A DNA stretch of 64,000 bases. It comes from Deltaproteobacteria bacterium. Its GTDB lineage: Bacteria > Desulfobacterota > Desulfobacteria > Desulfobacterales > Desulfatirhabdiaceae. The stretch's first letter is position 1; every line of letters begins with the position of its first letter. Positions 53,219-60,497 of this stretch are shown piece by piece. The stretch lies in the NCBI GenBank assembly GCA_016219185.1, contig JACRBZ010000054.1, forward strand, positions 25,184 through 89,183, given 5' to 3'. The notes beneath the pieces were generated by a model. The model was not told where the DNA came from. It ran no database searches and saw only the letters and a program-made list of their open reading frames with translations. Position numbers and translations under genes: made by a program.

Positions 53219-53950
53219 TTATTTATCTTTTCTTCTATAACTGGGACCCTCCATGATAAGGACTTCCGAATGATGAACGAGCCGGTCGGCAATGGCAGTG
53301 GCGACGGTTGTGGAATCGAATATCTTTCCCCAGTCAGCAAAGGCAAGGTTCGTTGTGATGAGGGTGGAACCTTTTTGATGTCTTGTGCTGATGATCTGGA
53401 AGAACAGATGCGAGCCCCTGTCTCCTAAGGCCAGATAACCAATTTCGTCCACGACAAGCAAGTCCGGGGATGAATAGAAGTGGAGTTTTTTCAGAAGCGA
53501 ATGGTCAGCCTCGGCTGCGATAAGCTGGTTGATCATGTCCATGGCGCTGGTAAACAGAACCTTGATATTGGCATTGCAGGCGGCAAGGCCGATGCATTTG
53601 GCCAGAAAGGTTTTTCCGGTTCCCGGATTGCCGATGAAGATCACATCCATGCGCTCTTTGACAAACGCCAGATTTAACAGATTGAGGATACGGTTTTTTT
53701 GCTCCTTTCTGGATTTATGGTGATGAAAATCGAACTGATCAATCGATAGTTTTTCAGGCAGTCTTGATTGTTCCCATCGCAGTTTAACGGAGCTTTGCCA
53801 CCGTCTCTCCATCTCCAGCTCTGTCAGATGTAAAAGGGTTGCGGAAAAAGAGAGATTTTTTTCTTCCGACTGCGAAAAAGCAGCGTCCAGATGCTGAGCC
53901 ATGGCTTTAAGGTGCAGGGCTGAGAGGTTATTTTTAAGCTGATCGGTCAT
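53219..53950 (-). CDS. istB: IS21 helper ATPase IstB
   Basis: A 243-residue AAA+ ATPase that helps the IS21 transposase choose and assemble on target DNA. The ATG at 53950 (MTDQLKNN) lies inside the end of istA, the usual coupled arrangement. Walker A is GNPGTGKT, Walker B is LLVVDEIGYL, and ITTNLAFADWGKIF and AIADRLVHHSEV are family signatures near the C-terminus. The length is normal for IstB and the frame is intact. Confidence 0.94.
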   Translation of the reverse strand: MTDQLKNNLSALHLKAMAQHLDAAFSQSEEKNLSFSATLLHLTELEMERRWQSSVKLRWEQSRLPEKLSIDQFDFHHHKSRKEQKNRILNLLNLAFVKERMDVIFIGNPGTGKTFLAKCIGLAACNANIKVLFTSAMDMINQLIAAEADHSLLKKLHFYSSPDLLVVDEIGYLALGDRGSHLFFQIISTRHQKGSTLITTNLAFADWGKIFDSTTVATAIADRLVHHSEVLIMEGPSYRRKDK

Positions 53951-55424
53951 GTTTTTGTCTCCTTTGCACCACAAAGGCATCATATTCAGCCAGCAGCGGC
54001 GCTTCTATGCGAATGCGGTTGAGGGCCTCGTTTTGAAGCTTGACAGGGGGATGGCATGTCAGAGGCGTTTGCTGCTGACGCAGGATATTTTCGATGTATT
54101 CCGGGCCGTAAGCATTGTAGGAAGCCGCATGACAAACGGCCTGGATAAGGGCTTGGGTTCCGTATTGCCGTTTAAGGGAAAGCAGTTTTGCCGTGGTCTT
54201 TTTGATGTTGTGATGGGTGGTTGCCAGATTTTCGAGATAGGATTTCATCTCTTCGCCCATGCTCATCAAAATAGCAGCTTCTTCCGAGATCCGGTTTTTC
54301 AACCGATGTTTGTCAGCTTCGCTTCGGTGTCCGGGCAGCTCGATTCTCTGGAGTTTTTCCCAGCAGCGGCTGTGAATCGCTACCTGTTTTTCTTTAAAGA
54401 AAAGCCAGAGCGTATGATGATCAGCCCGCAATGTGAGCTGTTTTCCGATGAGCCAGGGAGGAGCTGAATAAGTATTTGCGTCAAAGTGAACGGCAAAATC
54501 TTTGTAAACCCTGACACACTCGAATTGCCTGCAATCGGGCAGGGTATCGGGCAGTGGACGCAGGGCATCGGGTTTAAATCGATCAATCGGCCGTTCTCCG
54601 GTGGTTCGGTGAACTCTGACATTGGCGATTTCATCCCGCCATTTTATGGCCTGATCCTGGACATCCGCCAGATCCTTGAATGTTCTAAGCGGCCAGAAGT
54701 TATGCCGGATATAGTGGATGGCGCCTTTTTCCACCTTGCCCTTTTCCTGGGGCTGCCTGGGATGGCAGGCTTTGGGAACGATTTGAAAGGGCCTGATGAA
54801 GTTCAAAAAGGCATCATTAAAGCGGATCAGCGGGCCATCTCGTTCTGTGACGGCGGTGAGCATGTTGTCATGAACCAGTTCTCTGGGGGTACCGCCAAAA
54901 AATATAAAGGCGTTTAAAAAACACTGATGTAAAGACTCCTGGCACTGGCTGTGGGTAAATTCAAGATACAGCATACGGCTGTGGCATTCGATAACCCCCA
55001 TGCAGTAAAGTTTTCTTTTGGCTTTGCCATAGGCTAAAGATCCAAAATGGCCCCAGTCCACCTGAAATTGTTCTCCGGCAAGGGATTCAAAGCGGATAAA
55101 GGCTCGCCTGTGTTTATATCGCTGTCGGATGGTTTTAAGATAATCGCAGAGAATGGATTTGCCGCCGGTGTATCCGATCTCGACAAGGCGCTGCCGGATG
55201 ACCTGCGCACTGATGTCAGACTCGGTTTCAAGGAAAAGATCTATCTGGTCTTTAAATGGGTCCAGTTTGCTGGGACGGTCAAAAGATAGTTTTTCAACCG
55301 CTGGGTTTTTAAGATATTTTTCAACTGTTTTTCTTCCGATATGAAGTGACTTTGCGATTTTTCGGATAGAAAGACCAAGATTATTGAGCTGGTGGATTTC
55401 AAAGATAATACTTGTAGTGATCAT
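53934..55424 (-). CDS. istA: IS21 transposase IstA
   Basis: A 496-residue DDE transposase. It has N-terminal helix-turn-helix sequence (LGLSIRKIAKSLHIGRKTVEKYL), an integrase-core domain with catalytic residues in FQVDWGHFG (first Asp), LVHDNMLTAV (second Asp) and QEKGKVEKG (Glu), and a C-terminal beta-barrel/helical region. It catalyses cut and joining at the element ends as a tetramer. The start overlaps the stop of the accessory gene at 55421 by four bases (ATGA). Confidence 0.94.
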   Translation of the reverse strand: MITTSIIFEIHQLNNLGLSIRKIAKSLHIGRKTVEKYLKNPAVEKLSFDRPSKLDPFKDQIDLFLETESDISAQVIRQRLVEIGYTGGKSILCDYLKTIRQRYKHRRAFIRFESLAGEQFQVDWGHFGSLAYGKAKRKLYCMGVIECHSRMLYLEFTHSQCQESLHQCFLNAFIFFGGTPRELVHDNMLTAVTERDGPLIRFNDAFLNFIRPFQIVPKACHPRQPQEKGKVEKGAIHYIRHNFWPLRTFKDLADVQDQAIKWRDEIANVRVHRTTGERPIDRFKPDALRPLPDTLPDCRQFECVRVYKDFAVHFDANTYSAPPWLIGKQLTLRADHHTLWLFFKEKQVAIHSRCWEKLQRIELPGHRSEADKHRLKNRISEEAAILMSMGEEMKSYLENLATTHHNIKKTTAKLLSLKRQYGTQALIQAVCHAASYNAYGPEYIENILRQQQTPLTCHPPVKLQNEALNRIRIEAPLLAEYDAFVVQRRQKHDRSA

Positions 55425-55735
55425 TGGTTTTCTCCTGGCAGCGAGAGTACCTGAAAGAGCGTTCCATCAAATGCGATCAGATCGTTTTCCATGAGCTGAT
55501 CTCTGGCATCGATATAATCATCGAGGGTCAGCCCCAGAAAAGAGCAGATTTTATCGTAGCTGTAATAAGACAGGCCATGTTTGTCAGCAGCCATAACCAG
55601 GAAAAAATACAGAAGCAGTTGTTTGTGATTGAGACACTTAAAAAAACCATTTTTTAAGAATCGATGCTCGATATAGGCAAAACTTCCGGTAATGGCGCGC
55701 ACTCTGAGAGGATTTAAGATCTTTTTTTGAATCAT
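55421..55735 (-). CDS. IS21-borne accessory protein (winged-helix-like)
   Basis: A 104-residue protein directly upstream of istA and overlapping it by four bases, so it is part of the transposition operon. The middle reads LNHKQLLLYFFLVMAADKHGLSYYSYDKICSFLGL followed by LDDYIDARDQLMENDLIAFD, in short stretches resembling a winged-helix replication-initiator-type fold. A DNA-binding regulator of transposition is the most reasonable guess. Classical IS21 elements lack this gene. Confidence 0.6.
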   Translation of the reverse strand: MIQKKILNPLRVRAITGSFAYIEHRFLKNGFFKCLNHKQLLLYFFLVMAADKHGLSYYSYDKICSFLGLTLDDYIDARDQLMENDLIAFDGTLFQVLSLPGENQ

Positions 55736-55833
55736 GGATGCCTCCTTTGCAGTAAATTTGCTTTTTTTTCACCAAAACACAAAAAAACCAAGGAGTCCAT
55801 TAAGTCCTATTTTGCAATTTCTGACATGAGAGG

Positions 55834-56262
55834 CTAACCATCTAATATCAATCTTACTTTTTGTATTGACGCGTCCATATTTGCAATAATTCCAGATCCA
55901 AAAGCCTCAGGGATGATAAAATAACATCCTGATTTAATGGAAGTATATGTCTTTGACGCGTCCATATTTGCAATTTTAAAGGCCCTTTGGCGATAGCGTT
56001 CTTGTTGCTGGAGACGGTTTCGTTCGGTGTATTTGGGATGCTTTGCCCGCCAGTTGCGCCAGTAATCGGGGTGATTTTCACGCCACTGTTTCTGGCAGTC
56101 CTTCTGGTTGGTTTTGTAGTCGGAATCGGCCTTGAGCTTTTGTTTTTGCCAGAGAGTTTTTCTGGCACGCTGACAGGCGGCATGGCTGCAATATCGTTGA
56201 TTTTTGATACGAGGGTTGGGGATAATAAACTGCTGACAATGAGCACAGCGAATGGATTCCAT
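55834..56262 (-). CDS. IS21-borne zinc-ribbon protein
   Basis: A 142-residue protein, the first gene of the element on the minus strand. The N-terminus has a Cys pair CAHC and a second pair in YCSHAAC, suggesting a zinc-binding unit, followed by a very basic, Trp/Gln-rich helix stretch (QWRENHPDYWRNWRAKHPKY) likely to bind nucleic acid. The C-terminal third contains a duplicated segment ANMDAS, which corresponds to a direct repeat GACGCGTCCATATTTGCAAT in the DNA (~55868 and ~55957). That repeated end may be a recent alteration of the original C-terminus. Function is unknown; a transposition accessory or passenger factor is possible. Confidence 0.55.
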   Translation of the reverse strand: MESIRCAHCQQFIIPNPRIKNQRYCSHAACQRARKTLWQKQKLKADSDYKTNQKDCQKQWRENHPDYWRNWRAKHPKYTERNRLQQQERYRQRAFKIANMDASKTYTSIKSGCYFIIPEAFGSGIIANMDASIQKVRLILDG

Positions 56263-56443
56263 GGCTTCTCTTCCCCCTTTCCGGAGAAACCATAGCTCAG
56301 ATCAACATAAAAAGCAGAAACAATGAGATCGAAAGGCTCTGGAAGGGGAATCAGAAAACGGAAGGAAAAGGAATTCGCTGATTGCGAATTTAGAAGAAGA
56401 TAAAAGTCGGAAGAAAATGGACTCCTTTTAATCGGTCAGATGC

Positions 56444-56494
56444 GGCCTCCTTTCTCACCGAACAAAATGGTATTCTTTCTCACCGGCGCTGACA
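56444..56494 (-). repeat. IS21 right terminal inverted repeat
   Basis: The inverted partner of 53035-53085, reading TGTCAGCGCCGGTGAGAAAG inward from 56494, followed by a second TCGGTGAGAAAGGAGGCC. Confidence 0.8.
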
Positions 56495-56510
56495 TCGGGA
56501 TGCTGTCCAT
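56495..56510 (-). pseudogene. 5' stub of the integron integrase gene
   Basis: On the minus strand 56510-56495 reads ATGGACAGCATCCCGA, coding M-D-S-I-P before the IS21 target duplication. Joined to the sequence below 53029 it gives a continuous integrase N-terminus, M-D-S-I-P-I-Q-L-R. This fixes the original start codon of intI. Confidence 0.75.
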
Positions 56511-56585
56511 GAATAATATCCAGAAACTGTAATATCCATTTTTTTGCATGATATACAGAAAAATAAATAAAGTGCCAGAAATGTC

Positions 56586-56614
56586 TTGTCAAGTATTATT
56601 TCATAATATATTGA
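56586..56614 (+). promoter_or_regulatory. Putative cassette promoter (Pc)
   Basis: TTGTCA (56586-56591), a 17-base spacer and TATTGA (56609-56614) point toward the cassettes, in the place where an integron Pc would lie. Alternative -10 boxes (ATAATAT) overlap. Confidence 0.4.
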
Positions 56615-56752
56615 AAGATTGAAACGAAATAGAGGATCACTTGCGGGCGGAATAGAAATCAGATATTGCAGGCACATTCCGAGATCGTTCGCATACTGGA
56701 AAGATATACAGAAACTGTTCAACTACTTGATGGGCCGCCTTCGGCGCCCCAT

Positions 56753-56871
56753 CGCCCCGGATGCGTAGCGCGCACCATTTATTCTGTGAGTCGAAGTCTG
56801 CACGGCCAGGCCCATCAATCCGGATCGAGCAGACGCGCTAACCTGCGCGCTCCTCATCCGGGGCGTTAAGT
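56753..56871 (+). repeat. attI/attC-like recombination site before cassette 1
   Basis: CGCCCCGGATG (56753-56763) pairs perfectly with CATCCGGGGCG (56855-56865); AGCGCGC and GCGCGCT extend the stem. The site ends in the core GTTAAGT (56865-56871). The same core, inverted, is ACTTAAC at the end of cassette 1 (58961), which confirms the cassette boundary at 56865/56866. The left simple site is unclear, so this may be attI or a degraded attC. Confidence 0.6.
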
Positions 56872-56906
56872 GTCAAAATTATAATAGGAAATTAATCTCA
56901 CACGAT

Positions 56907-58115
56907 ATGAAAGATACATTTGTCATAGAAAATGTGATTCAAGTTATTTCGGAATCAGTAAGGGATAGTTCTGGTTTAAAAAATTTTTTAACACGGATTA
57001 TCCCATCAATCAAAGAGATGACAAAATCAGATGCAATTTCTATTTTCTTAACAGATCATTCAGAAAATAGCCTATTTCTCGTTGCATCGAGTGGTTTCAT
57101 GTCTAATCCCCCATTGAATGAATTGGTGTATAAGTTTGGTGAGGGATTAACTGGAATGGTAGCAAAGAATAAATCCACAATATATGCAACAAATCTCGAT
57201 TCAAGTTCATTATATGAAAACAGAAAAGCAGAAATAAACGTTATGACCCCAAAATCATTTCTTGCGGTTCCAATTATTTGGTTTGACCAGCAAGCGTATG
57301 GTGTAATTCGATGCATTTTTTTAAAGAAAATATGCAAAGCGACTCTTGAAAAGAAAACAAAAAATCTTCAGCTATTTTCGTCCTTAATAGCTCCTTTCAT
57401 AGTCGCAGTTCGCTCCGAAGAGGATAGATTAACTTCAATCGAGCGTGTTACTCATGAATTAAAATCTAGTTTAGTAGCTATAAAAAACTCCATACAAATG
57501 CTAAAACGTTCTGAGGAAAATCTTTCTGACAAATCATACCACCGAATCGATGACATAATTACAATATGCGATATGTTGATGACTTCAGTAGAAAGTAAAT
57601 CTCTTTCTATTGGTAAGACATTAATTCTTCATCGAATAAACATCCTGTTATATCGAGATATTATTATGCCAATTGCCAATATGATGCTTTCGAGTCTTAA
57701 ACAGAAAAATCTTGTTTTTGCTGTAACATCTCGTGTTAGAAACAGTTCTCCAATATCAATTGACCCTCATTTATTTAGGCTTGTCATTTTTAATCTTTTT
57801 GACAATGCACTGAAATATGCAAAAGAGAATAGCAATATTACAATAGATGTACAGGAGGATGCAGACAGTTTAGAATTACTTTTTAGTAATTATGGATTAG
57901 CAATTAGTAGTGATGAATCGGAAAGAATATTTTCAATAGGATATAGATCGTCATCAGCTATCCGTAAAAATGTTGTAGGCCAAGGACAAGGATTATATAT
58001 CTGTCGCTGGATTGTTGAAAGTCATGGAGGCACAATATCTATTACAAATTTAAGTGACCCTACAACTTTCAAAATCACTTTACCATTAAATATAAATGTT
58101 GAGAGTGATAAATGA
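56907..58115 (+). CDS. GAF-domain sensor histidine kinase (cassette 1)
   Basis: A 402-residue soluble histidine kinase. Residues ~20-165 resemble a GAF sensor (FGEGLTGMVAKNKSTIYATN, SFLAVPIIW). The dimerisation/phosphoacceptor helix is at ~175-210 with His183 in VTHELKSSL. The HATPase domain (~280-395) has N-box FNLFDNALKYA, a degenerate G1 region and the G2 box GQGQGLYI. There is no signal peptide or membrane helix, so it senses a cytoplasmic signal. The start lies 41 bases inside the cassette; the stop overlaps the response regulator by four bases (ATGA). A whole two-component pair in one cassette is unusual. Codon use is AT-rich, unlike the chromosomal neighbours. Confidence 0.85.
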   Translation: MKDTFVIENVIQVISESVRDSSGLKNFLTRIIPSIKEMTKSDAISIFLTDHSENSLFLVASSGFMSNPPLNELVYKFGEGLTGMVAKNKSTIYATNLDSSSLYENRKAEINVMTPKSFLAVPIIWFDQQAYGVIRCIFLKKICKATLEKKTKNLQLFSSLIAPFIVAVRSEEDRLTSIERVTHELKSSLVAIKNSIQMLKRSEENLSDKSYHRIDDIITICDMLMTSVESKSLSIGKTLILHRINILLYRDIIMPIANMMLSSLKQKNLVFAVTSRVRNSSPISIDPHLFRLVIFNLFDNALKYAKENSNITIDVQEDADSLELLFSNYGLAISSDESERIFSIGYRSSSAIRKNVVGQGQGLYICRWIVESHGGTISITNLSDPTTFKITLPLNINVESDK

Positions 58116-58918
58116 TCTTATTTATTGATGATGAGCCTCATTTACTTACGGACTATAATGAAGAACTAAAATCATTTGGTTTTGATGTTGTCTGGGTTGC
58201 AGATGCAGAAGAGGGCGTAAAATCTTTCCTTGAAAACGCCCACAAAATTAAAGCTGTAATTCTCGATATAATGATGCCTCCGCCACCGATACTTGGTGAT
58301 TATGCTACAGACTTCGGTTTAAGAACAGGTGAGACCGTATTGAAACGAATACGTGAAAAAACAACAGAAATCCCTGTTATGGTATTTACAAATTTAAGCT
58401 TATCAAGATTGAATTTGCCAAATTATGATTTAGTTGAAGTGCGTGAAAAAAGAGAAACACCGCCTTTTATTTTACCTAAACTATTATCAAAGCTTATTGA
58501 AAAGGCTGAGGTGAAAATGTCAGAAAAAAAATCCGACAAACAAGTTATTTTTCAAGGTGATGTCCATGCACAACAATTATACGTTGGGGATCATGGTAAT
58601 CAAGGCATGCAATCAAGTTCATGGAATAATAAAAATGAGTTTCTTACTGAATTTTTTAAAGAATTAAGAACCTTAACGGCAAATCAAAAAATTGGTTCAG
58701 AAAATGAGGAATTAGTCTTACAAGAACTTGCTATTCTTAAAAAGCTTCTTTCAACATCTGAGCCAGATAAAACTGAAGTTGCTGCTGCTGTGAGCAGATT
58801 TACTAAGTTAGCACCTTGGGCTAAAGATAAGCTCAGCCAGCTTTCAACAGGTGCAGCTGGGAGCGTTCTTGGTACTGCAATAGTTACTGGGGTGAAGTTC
58901 GCTTACGAGCTATTATGA
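58112..58918 (+). CDS. Response regulator with hydrophobic C-terminal effector-like region (cassette 1)
   Basis: A 268-residue protein. The receiver domain (1-125) has the acidic pocket IDDEP (Asp6/7), phospho-Asp52 in LDIMMPPP, Thr93 in VFTNLS and Lys113. An insertion with four Pro and ILGDYATDFG follows the phosphorylation site. After a charged linker, residues 145-162 read IFQGDVHAQQLYVGDHG, a short strand-like segment found before effector regions in conflict proteins. Residues ~175-245 are helical, and 246-268 end in a hydrophobic helix (GAAGSVLGTAIVTGVKFAYELL). No DNA-binding domain exists. Phosphorylation could therefore control a membrane-acting output, which is inference. It is coupled to the kinase gene. 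Confidence 0.75.
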   Translation: MILFIDDEPHLLTDYNEELKSFGFDVVWVADAEEGVKSFLENAHKIKAVILDIMMPPPPILGDYATDFGLRTGETVLKRIREKTTEIPVMVFTNLSLSRLNLPNYDLVEVREKRETPPFILPKLLSKLIEKAEVKMSEKKSDKQVIFQGDVHAQQLYVGDHGNQGMQSSSWNNKNEFLTEFFKELRTLTANQKIGSENEELVLQELAILKKLLSTSEPDKTEVAAAVSRFTKLAPWAKDKLSQLSTGAAGSVLGTAIVTGVKFAYELL

Positions 58919-58960
58919 TAATAGCTATAAATTGCCCACGGTCTTAAAGTATAAAAAAAC

Positions 58961-59033
58961 ACTTAACGAACGCATTAAGTCGGATTGCAATTCCGCTGCG
59001 CTTCATTGCAACAGCTTATGCGTACTGTTAGGC
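58961..59033 (+). repeat. attC site 1
   Basis: Left core ACTTAAC (58961-58967), stems GCATTAAG/CTTATGC and ATTGCAAT/ATTGCAA, right core GTTAGGC (59027-59033). The left core is the exact complement of the GTTAAGT that opens cassette 1. Confidence 0.85.
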
Positions 59034-59050
59034 CGAGAGAAGGAACAAAA

Positions 59051-59539
59051 ATGGATATATTCGACGATAAAGAAATTTCTGAGGAAAAGAATTTGAAAGA
59101 CGATCATCAGTTTAGGGAATATATAGACAGCGGATCAAAAGGATTGCTATTCGTTCACGAACCTTTTCGTGAGATTGAAGACGTTGTTGCTCAGCCAGAT
59201 ACCGGTGATTTTGTGAAGTGGATAAAGAAAAATAACCCCGAAATCGCCGTTGAAACACAAAAGTATCAAAAGCATTTGGCTTTGCGGTCAAACGACTTTT
59301 GGTTGCCAATAGTCTTTCTCGCTAGCGATGTGACATTACCAATATATTTAAACTTGGTAGCCAACTATCTGTATGACAAGGCAAAAGGTTTACTAAAAGG
59401 CGAGCAAAATAGGGTCCATTTCAGCGCTGTATACGAAGATAAAACTACGGGAACTACAAAAAACTTCATTTTTGAAGGGAGCGAAGAGGCTCTTCAAAAG
59501 GCTATCAAGAAATTTGATGTAAACAAATTTTTGGAATAA
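59051..59539 (+). CDS. Cassette protein, unknown, one hydrophobic segment (cassette 2)
   Basis: A 162-residue protein. The ATG at 59051 has AAGGA 6 bases upstream, and it starts 18 bases into the cassette. The N-terminus is acidic (DIFDDKEISEEKN). Near residues 80-105 FWLPIVFLASDVTLPIYLN is hydrophobic and could be a membrane segment or buried core. The C-terminus is a mixed alpha/beta region, FEGSEEALQKAIKKFD. I do not recognise it. It lies 3 bases before the SEC-C gene in the same cassette, so the two probably work together; a toxin, effector or immunity pair is possible but not shown. Confidence 0.6.
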   Translation: MDIFDDKEISEEKNLKDDHQFREYIDSGSKGLLFVHEPFREIEDVVAQPDTGDFVKWIKKNNPEIAVETQKYQKHLALRSNDFWLPIVFLASDVTLPIYLNLVANYLYDKAKGLLKGEQNRVHFSAVYEDKTTGTTKNFIFEGSEEALQKAIKKFDVNKFLE

Positions 59540-59542
59540 TAT

Positions 59543-60412
59543 ATGTTTTCTTCCGAAGAAATTTTGGGCAAATTCAGGTCATATAAGCCAATAATAGTAG
59601 ATGCAGTCAGGAAAATTAATATAGGCGATACTGCGGAAGGAAAAAATGACTTAGAAGGTTTAAATAATGAAATTATAGCGTTCAATGAGGAACTTGAATC
59701 ACCATCTGAACAAGTTCTAAATGAGTTATTCTTACTTCGTTCTTATATTCAATTTTTAGTATTATATTCAATTTTCTGGGAAAAACTTGAGGAACAAAAA
59801 TTTAGCAATTCGTGGCACTCTCTACAGGATGCGATAAGCCAATATCGGATTGTTAAGAAGTTTTCTTGTGAAAACGAAGAATCTATATTCTTATCATTTT
59901 TTGAGAATCAACTTCTGAGTCTTGAAAAGCTATATCCATATAATGTTTTCTTTAGCATGGGAGCGGTTGTTGATTACTATGAATGCAGTATATGCGGGTT
60001 GGATATTGATTCTGATGAATGTCCTCATTTCAAAGGTGAGCTATATAGTGGCGTAATGGCTGTTGCAATAGCAAAGAACATTAGACAAGTAGATCATGTG
60101 TCAATGGTAAAACACCCTGCGGATAAGCGCTGCGTTGTTCAATATGACGATGATGGTGAGCAGTTTAATTTAATAAGATACCTTTCTAACCTGTTAAAAG
60201 AAAAGAAAATTCTGCCATTTGATTTTGGTGAGCTCAGATTTTCCGAAAAAACAATTCAAAATCCCGATTATGTGAAACTGGGGAGGAATCAAAAGTGCTT
60301 TTGTGGAAGTGGGAAAAAGTTCAAATACTGTTGTATTGATAAAAAGACAGTGAATAGCGGGCATGTTGATATTATTGCAAACCCCACTTCTGTGGAAAAG
60401 GTTTTGGCCTAA
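59543..60412 (+). CDS. SEC-C motif protein (cassette 2)
   Basis: A 289-residue protein. The last ~40 residues carry a SEC-C zinc motif, LGRNQKCFCGSGKKFKYCC, as at the end of SecA and in many stand-alone proteins. Two further Cys in ECSICGLDIDSDEC could form a second zinc site near residue 150. The N-terminal ~130 residues are helical and without known motif. SEC-C proteins bind zinc and often act as adaptors, and are frequent in mobile or defence settings. The stop TAA is part of the attC left core GCCTAAC, typical of cassette genes. It follows its partner gene by 3 bases. Confidence 0.7.
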   Translation: MFSSEEILGKFRSYKPIIVDAVRKINIGDTAEGKNDLEGLNNEIIAFNEELESPSEQVLNELFLLRSYIQFLVLYSIFWEKLEEQKFSNSWHSLQDAISQYRIVKKFSCENEESIFLSFFENQLLSLEKLYPYNVFFSMGAVVDYYECSICGLDIDSDECPHFKGELYSGVMAVAIAKNIRQVDHVSMVKHPADKRCVVQYDDDGEQFNLIRYLSNLLKEKKILPFDFGELRFSEKTIQNPDYVKLGRNQKCFCGSGKKFKYCCIDKKTVNSGHVDIIANPTSVEKVLA

Positions 60413-60487
60413 CCTCGCTGCTTCAGTGGACGCAAAATGCCGCGCCTCACAGTTCAATCTTTGCATTGAATAGCTGTGGCGCAATGG
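60407..60487 (+). repeat. attC site 2, degenerate right core
   Basis: The left core GCCTAAC (60407-60413) is the exact complement of the GTTAGGC opening cassette 2. The stem pairs GCGCCTCACAG with CTGTGGCGC around CAAT/ATTG. The expected right core GTTRRRY is AATGGAC here, so recombination at this site is probably lost. Confidence 0.6.
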
Positions 60488-60497
60488 ACGATAAACC

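Larger units (their letters stand above)
53035..56494 (-). mobile_element. IS21-family insertion sequence
   Basis: A 3460-base element with TIRs (left 53035-53085, right 56444-56494) that begin TGTC(G/A)GCGCCGG. It is flanked by a 6-base target duplication TCGGGA (53029-53034 and 56495-56500). It carries istA and istB, overlapping by 17 bases, plus two accessory genes upstream of istA, all on the minus strand. Both istA and istB are intact, so the element may still be active. Removing the element and one target copy restores the integrase reading frame (M-D-S-I-P-I-Q-L), which proves it landed inside intI. Confidence 0.93.
56511..56906. other. Former intI-attI-Pc region upstream of the cassettes
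   Basis: About 400 bases without a credible gene, between the intI start codon and the first cassette gene. It is AT-rich to ~56700 and then GC-rich with nested palindromes (56727-56865). It should hold the integrase promoter, the cassette promoter and attI. Confidence 0.6.

Noticed and set aside
56727..56865. GC-rich nested palindromes as an RNA gene or small riboswitch
   Set aside because: The pairing ends exactly at GTTAAGT, which matches the end of cassette 1, so a recombination site is the simpler reading.
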